Assembly: GCA_017416915.1 (NCBI GenBank)
Contig: JAFQAN010000027.1
Coordinates: forward strand, 1 to 64,000
Reading direction: 5' to 3'
Origin: Alistipes sp.
GTDB lineage: Bacteria > Bacteroidota > Bacteroidia > Bacteroidales > Rikenellaceae
DNA: 64,000 bases
The position numbers and the translations under genes are program-made. The notes beneath the pieces were generated by a model. It was not told where the DNA came from and did not search any database. It was given only the letters and a program-made list of their open reading frames with translations. Shown here one piece after another: positions 61,115-64,000 of the stretch (positions within the stretch are counted from its first letter, which is position 1; every line of letters begins with the position of its first letter).

Positions 61115-62256
61115 TAAAGCATTTTCTCTATATCGGTTGCAAGTGCGCCAATGTTCAGCGGGCATACATTCATATTACCCTCGCGGTCAATAAGGAAGGC
61201 GGTGGGCAACTGACGAACATTGTAGAGTGAAAAGACGCTATGCTCGTTACCGCCAAAGAGCGATACCCACGGCAGCTTTTGCTGACGTACAGCACTTATC
61301 CATAGAGACATATCGCTATCTGCCGACACCTGAAAAATCTCGAAGCCGCGGTCGTGATAGTTATCATATACCGATTTAAGCTCGGCATTTAGGTTGTTGC
61401 ACATTGCATCGGTCGCCGACCAGAAATAGAGCAAAACAACCTTTCCCTCATAGTCCGAGAGACGGTGCGTCTGCTTGAACATATCCTGCAACTCAATATC
61501 GGGGAACGAGGCAAGCGAGACGTTTGATGCCAACTCAGCGTATGCAATATCCTCATCTATCTCCTTCTGCAACACTGCCAAGTATGGCGAGTCGGGATAG
61601 CTCTTTGAAAGACCCGCAAGTAGCGACTGACGATGTGCCGTAGTGATGCCGTAGCCCATTAGCTGAGGTATATAGCTTTCGGCGACGTTCTGATGCAGAG
61701 CATAAAATGCCGCCAAACGGTCCTGATGTGCGCCAACGAAGCTAACCTGCGCGGTAATAGCCTCACGAGCGGCGGTATATGCCGACAACTCGCGGTCCAT
61801 AAGGCGCGACGAATTAAGAGTATTCTCCGCAATGCCCGCAAGACGGTCGCCAGCGACGAAGTAGCTACGGTTAAACTCGCGTATAAGTGCCGACTCCTCG
61901 GAACCCTCCACCTCGTAGTTTAGGAAGATGTCGCCTACCGACTCCAACTCGATATTGTCGCCCGCAGCCACGACAAGCATCACAGGACGCCTATTTTCTG
62001 GGAAGCTGAGGCGATAGAAGCGTGGAGAGCTTTCGTCCATCTCGAACTCGAAGCTAAATGCGCCGTTGTCGGCTAACGAGGCAGCAGCCACGCGCTCGAC
62101 GGTAGTGTAGCTATCCGACACACGCTCCAAGAATACCGAATCGACATTACTGCCGACAAAACGTCCCGAGATGGTGGTTGTAACGCCTCTATTCTCCGTA
62201 GAGCAAGAGGCAAACATTGTGGCAACGCATAGTGCCGCTATAATCAATTTCTTCAT
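61114..62256 (-). CDS. Thioredoxin-like (TlpA/DUF4369) lipoprotein without CxxC
   Basis: 380 residues. Lipobox FASC (Cys 18), a DUF4369-like beta domain (about 30-130), a helical middle, and a thioredoxin fold from about 240 (LSDYEGKVVLLYFWSATDAMCNNLNAELKS; LPTAFLIDREGNM). Where WCxxC should stand it reads SATDAMCNN: one cysteine only, so classical disulfide exchange is unlikely. It heads the cluster leading to lpxH, thyA and folA. Confidence 0.85.
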   Translation of the reverse strand: MKKLIIAALCVATMFASCSTENRGVTTTISGRFVGSNVDSVFLERVSDSYTTVERVAAASLADNGAFSFEFEMDESSPRFYRLSFPENRRPVMLVVAAGDNIELESVGDIFLNYEVEGSEESALIREFNRSYFVAGDRLAGIAENTLNSSRLMDRELSAYTAAREAITAQVSFVGAHQDRLAAFYALHQNVAESYIPQLMGYGITTAHRQSLLAGLSKSYPDSPYLAVLQKEIDEDIAYAELASNVSLASFPDIELQDMFKQTHRLSDYEGKVVLLYFWSATDAMCNNLNAELKSVYDNYHDRGFEIFQVSADSDMSLWISAVRQQKLPWVSLFGGNEHSVFSLYNVRQLPTAFLIDREGNMNVCPLNIGALATDIEKML

Positions 62257-62311
62257 TTTCGTACTTTTTTGCGCTTCGTGGCGCGTTGTTGGTTTCTACT
62301 CTAACGCGCAA

Positions 62312-62977
62312 CTACTTATGAGCATTGTGGCGCGACTGATTTTTTTGGGTGTTACGCTGCTGCTTGCGACCATTGCGCTGCTGTTGCTTGCGTCCCTTCA
62401 TATTTCGCGAAGGCTGGTTTTGACGATACTCGCTACGCATAGCATTTATAGCATCGAGGTCTATCGAGATGTTGCCGCCCGCCATAATGCGTATATCGCG
62501 GATGATGGCCTCGTTGTTGGGATGTTCGTTGTTGTACTCGTAGCTCTTGGCGCGCATATAACGCGCCATATTCATCATCTCGTCGTTGGCACGATGCGAC
62601 TTCTGCTCTGCGGCAATGGCGCGCACGAAGCGCTGCGCATACTTGCCATAGTGCTTAAACATTATGCGCGACTGCGGATATTGCAATTTTTCTGGTCGCA
62701 CCATCAACTCTTGGCGTGATGGTTGCTGGTAAGGCGAATCAACATCTAACTTAAAGTCGGACATAATGAAGAGATGGTCCCACAGCTTATGCTTAAAGTC
62801 GGCGGTATCGCGCAGCAGAGGGTTGAGATTACCCATCACGGCGATTACTGCCTTCGCTTGGCGTGTGCGCTCCTGTCGATCCTCTATCTCGAATAGCGAA
62901 TCGACCATCTCGTGTATATGTCGCCCATACTCGGGCATATAGAGCTTACGTCGTTTATAATTATAATTCTTTCTCAT
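62312..62977 (-). CDS. DUF4290 family protein
   Basis: 221 residues from ATG 62977 (MRKNYNYKRRKLYMPEYGRHIHEMVD), matching the Bacteroidetes DUF4290 start. EDRQERTRQAKAVIAVMGNLNPLLRD and the KLWDHLFIMSDF segment are conserved. The C-terminal 30 residues are Gln/Arg/Asn-rich and basic, which could bind nucleic acid. Function unknown. Confidence 0.85.
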   Translation of the reverse strand: MRKNYNYKRRKLYMPEYGRHIHEMVDSLFEIEDRQERTRQAKAVIAVMGNLNPLLRDTADFKHKLWDHLFIMSDFKLDVDSPYQQPSRQELMVRPEKLQYPQSRIMFKHYGKYAQRFVRAIAAEQKSHRANDEMMNMARYMRAKSYEYNNEHPNNEAIIRDIRIMAGGNISIDLDAINAMRSEYRQNQPSRNMKGRKQQQRNGRKQQRNTQKNQSRHNAHK

Positions 62978-63175
62978 AATGCAAATCTTTTTAGACAATT
63001 TGGTAATTTTTTCTCGCAGGCCAGAATGTTATATTTCGACGCTCATTTGCGGAAGGCCGCTTGATTGAGACGAAACATAACCCCATATTTAACTTTTGTA
63101 TGGCACGACCGATAAGTACCATTAACTAAAATTTACCACTACAAAGTAAATGCAAATTATTCACAAATACAAACT

Positions 63176-64000
63176 ATGACAACAATTTTAATCCTCTTTG
63201 AGTCAAAAAGTATGCGAAATTCGCTCTCAGAGCGTCTGCGCTTCGAGCCTTTTGCTGTATCAGAAGCAGAAGACATCGCCTCGGCAGCGGAGATTTGCCG
63301 CACCACACCTATTGATGTGGCCATACTTGGCGACAGTTTTCCACTCGACAAGCTGCCAATTCCGTCTGTTGTCATCACGCGCGAGCCGAACATCGACTCC
63401 GCCATCGGGGCGTTGCGACACGGCGCTATCGACTACCTCACAACACCCGTCGATATGAATCGCCTGCTCGACACGTTGCGCCGCTTCGATACAGACGACA
63501 CTGAGGTTAAAAGCGTTGAGCGAGTAGCTACACGCCACTCTACACGACGCACGAACTGTGCCACACAGCCAATCATAGGACACTCGGCAGCTATTGAACA
63601 CGTACGCGATATGATTAGCCGCGTAGCTCCGTCCGATGCCCGCGTGATGGTGCTTGGCGAGAATGGCACGGGCAAGGAGCTTGTGGCGCGCTGGCTACAC
63701 CAGAAGAGCAGCCGCTCGGCAGCACCCTTTGTCGAGGTGAACTGCGCCGCAATACCTGCCGAACTTATCGAGAGCGAGCTATTTGGACACGAGAAGGGGT
63801 CGTTTACATCGGCGGTGAAGCAGCGTAAGGGCAAGTTTGAGCTTGCCGACGGCGGTACACTCTTTATGGACGAGATTGGTGATATGTCGCTTTCGGCACA
63901 GGCGAAGGTGCTGCGTGCCTTACAGGAGAATAAGATTACGCGCGTGGGCGGCGACCGCGACATATCGGTCGATGTACGCGTAGTGTCGGCAACGAATAAG
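63176..64000 (+). CDS. Sigma-54-type transcriptional activator (3' end outside the window)
   Basis: The first 275 residues are present. Residues 1-110 form a receiver-like domain with degenerate sites: the N-terminal acidic pair reads ILFES, the phosphoacceptor region VAILGDSFP places Gly at the expected Asp, and the conserved lysine is Thr (YLTTP). The AAA+ domain has GENGTGKE (Walker A), [13 protein letters not shown] in place of GAFTGA, and [11 protein letters not shown] (Walker B). It probably works without phosphorylation. It is divergent from the DUF4290 gene; no clear promoter was seen in the 198-bp gap. Confidence 0.9.
   Translation, partial: MTTILILFESKSMRNSLSERLRFEPFAVSEAEDIASAAEICRTTPIDVAILGDSFPLDKLPIPSVVITREPNIDSAIGALRHGAIDYLTTPVDMNRLLDTLRRFDTDDTEVKSVERVATRHSTRRTNCATQPIIGHSAAIEHVRDMISRVAPSDARVMVLGENGTGKELVARWLHQKSSRSAAPFVEVNCAAIPAELIESELFGHEKGSFTSAVKQRKGKFELADGGTLFMDEIGDMSLSAQAKVLRALQENKITRVGGDRDISVDVRVVSATNK

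Overview
The window reads as a chromosomal segment of a member of the Bacteroidota, most likely order Bacteroidales and possibly Rikenellaceae/Alistipes-like; the family-level guess is weak. Supporting points are promoters of the TTTG-N19-TAnnTTTG type with no clear Shine-Dalgarno sequences, a MurF-alanine racemase fusion, DUF3127, DUF4290 and DUF3244-type proteins, C10 peptidases, many lipoproteins, and a recF-dciA pair. The backbone is GC-rich; 21.8-30 kb is clearly AT-richer and is the only accessory-looking region.

Layout: 0-5.1 kb holds the 5' end of rpmI, a YhcH-family protein, an EEP-family phosphatase/nuclease, a rhomboid protease, mutL and a small membrane protein. 5.7-15.3 kb is a long minus-strand run: dnaJ, grpE, an RsmI-like methylase, murF-alr, mutS2, an MCE/MlaD protein and an amidase. 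lptD (plus) and a Na/Pi symporter (minus) converge at 18.2-18.7 kb. 20.7-30.4 kb is a plus-strand accessory island: a duplicated secreted protein, a membrane-anchored TPR-HTH regulator, a DUF3244-like protein, a C10 cysteine peptidase, four lipoproteins, and several pseudogene fragments joined by direct repeats. 30.6-34.5 kb has a BI-1 protein, tRNA-Arg(CCU) next to a branched inverted-repeat structure, an acyl-CoA synthetase and a DUF3127 protein. 34.6-39 kb has a radical SAM protein and a second Ddl/MurF-like/hydrolase cassette. 39-42.5 kb has a degenerate lumazine synthase, a TPR membrane protein, a small membrane protein, recF and dciA. 42.8-45.6 kb is the rplM-rpsI-rpsB-tsf cluster. 46.4-50.9 kb carries two M3 peptidases. 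rsmE is followed at 51.7-58.9 kb by a six-gene complex related to group 4 hydrogenases. folA-thyA-lpxH, a thioredoxin-like lipoprotein and a DUF4290 gene follow, and a truncated sigma-54 activator ends the window.

Two things stand out most. First, eight copies of a 124-130 bp imperfect palindrome lie at five places (5.4, 18.5, 33.9, 42.7 and 46.2 kb). They have conserved ends, a conserved loop core and stems that differ between copies yet remain paired. Each cluster ends at or within about 11 bp of the stop codon of a minus-strand gene and is preceded on the plus strand by two linked tandem repeats (8-bp and 10-bp units). I do not recognise this family. Second, the hydrogenase-like complex has lost the NiFe-binding cysteines of its large subunit and all four proximal-cluster cysteines of its small subunit, while its ion-translocating membrane arm looks intact.

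Several other proteins keep their fold signature but lack catalytic residues: MutL without its endonuclease motif, a RibH paralogue without its active-site motifs, a thioredoxin-like protein without CxxC, and a sigma-54 activator with a degenerate receiver. All family assignments come from reading motifs by eye; no searches were run.
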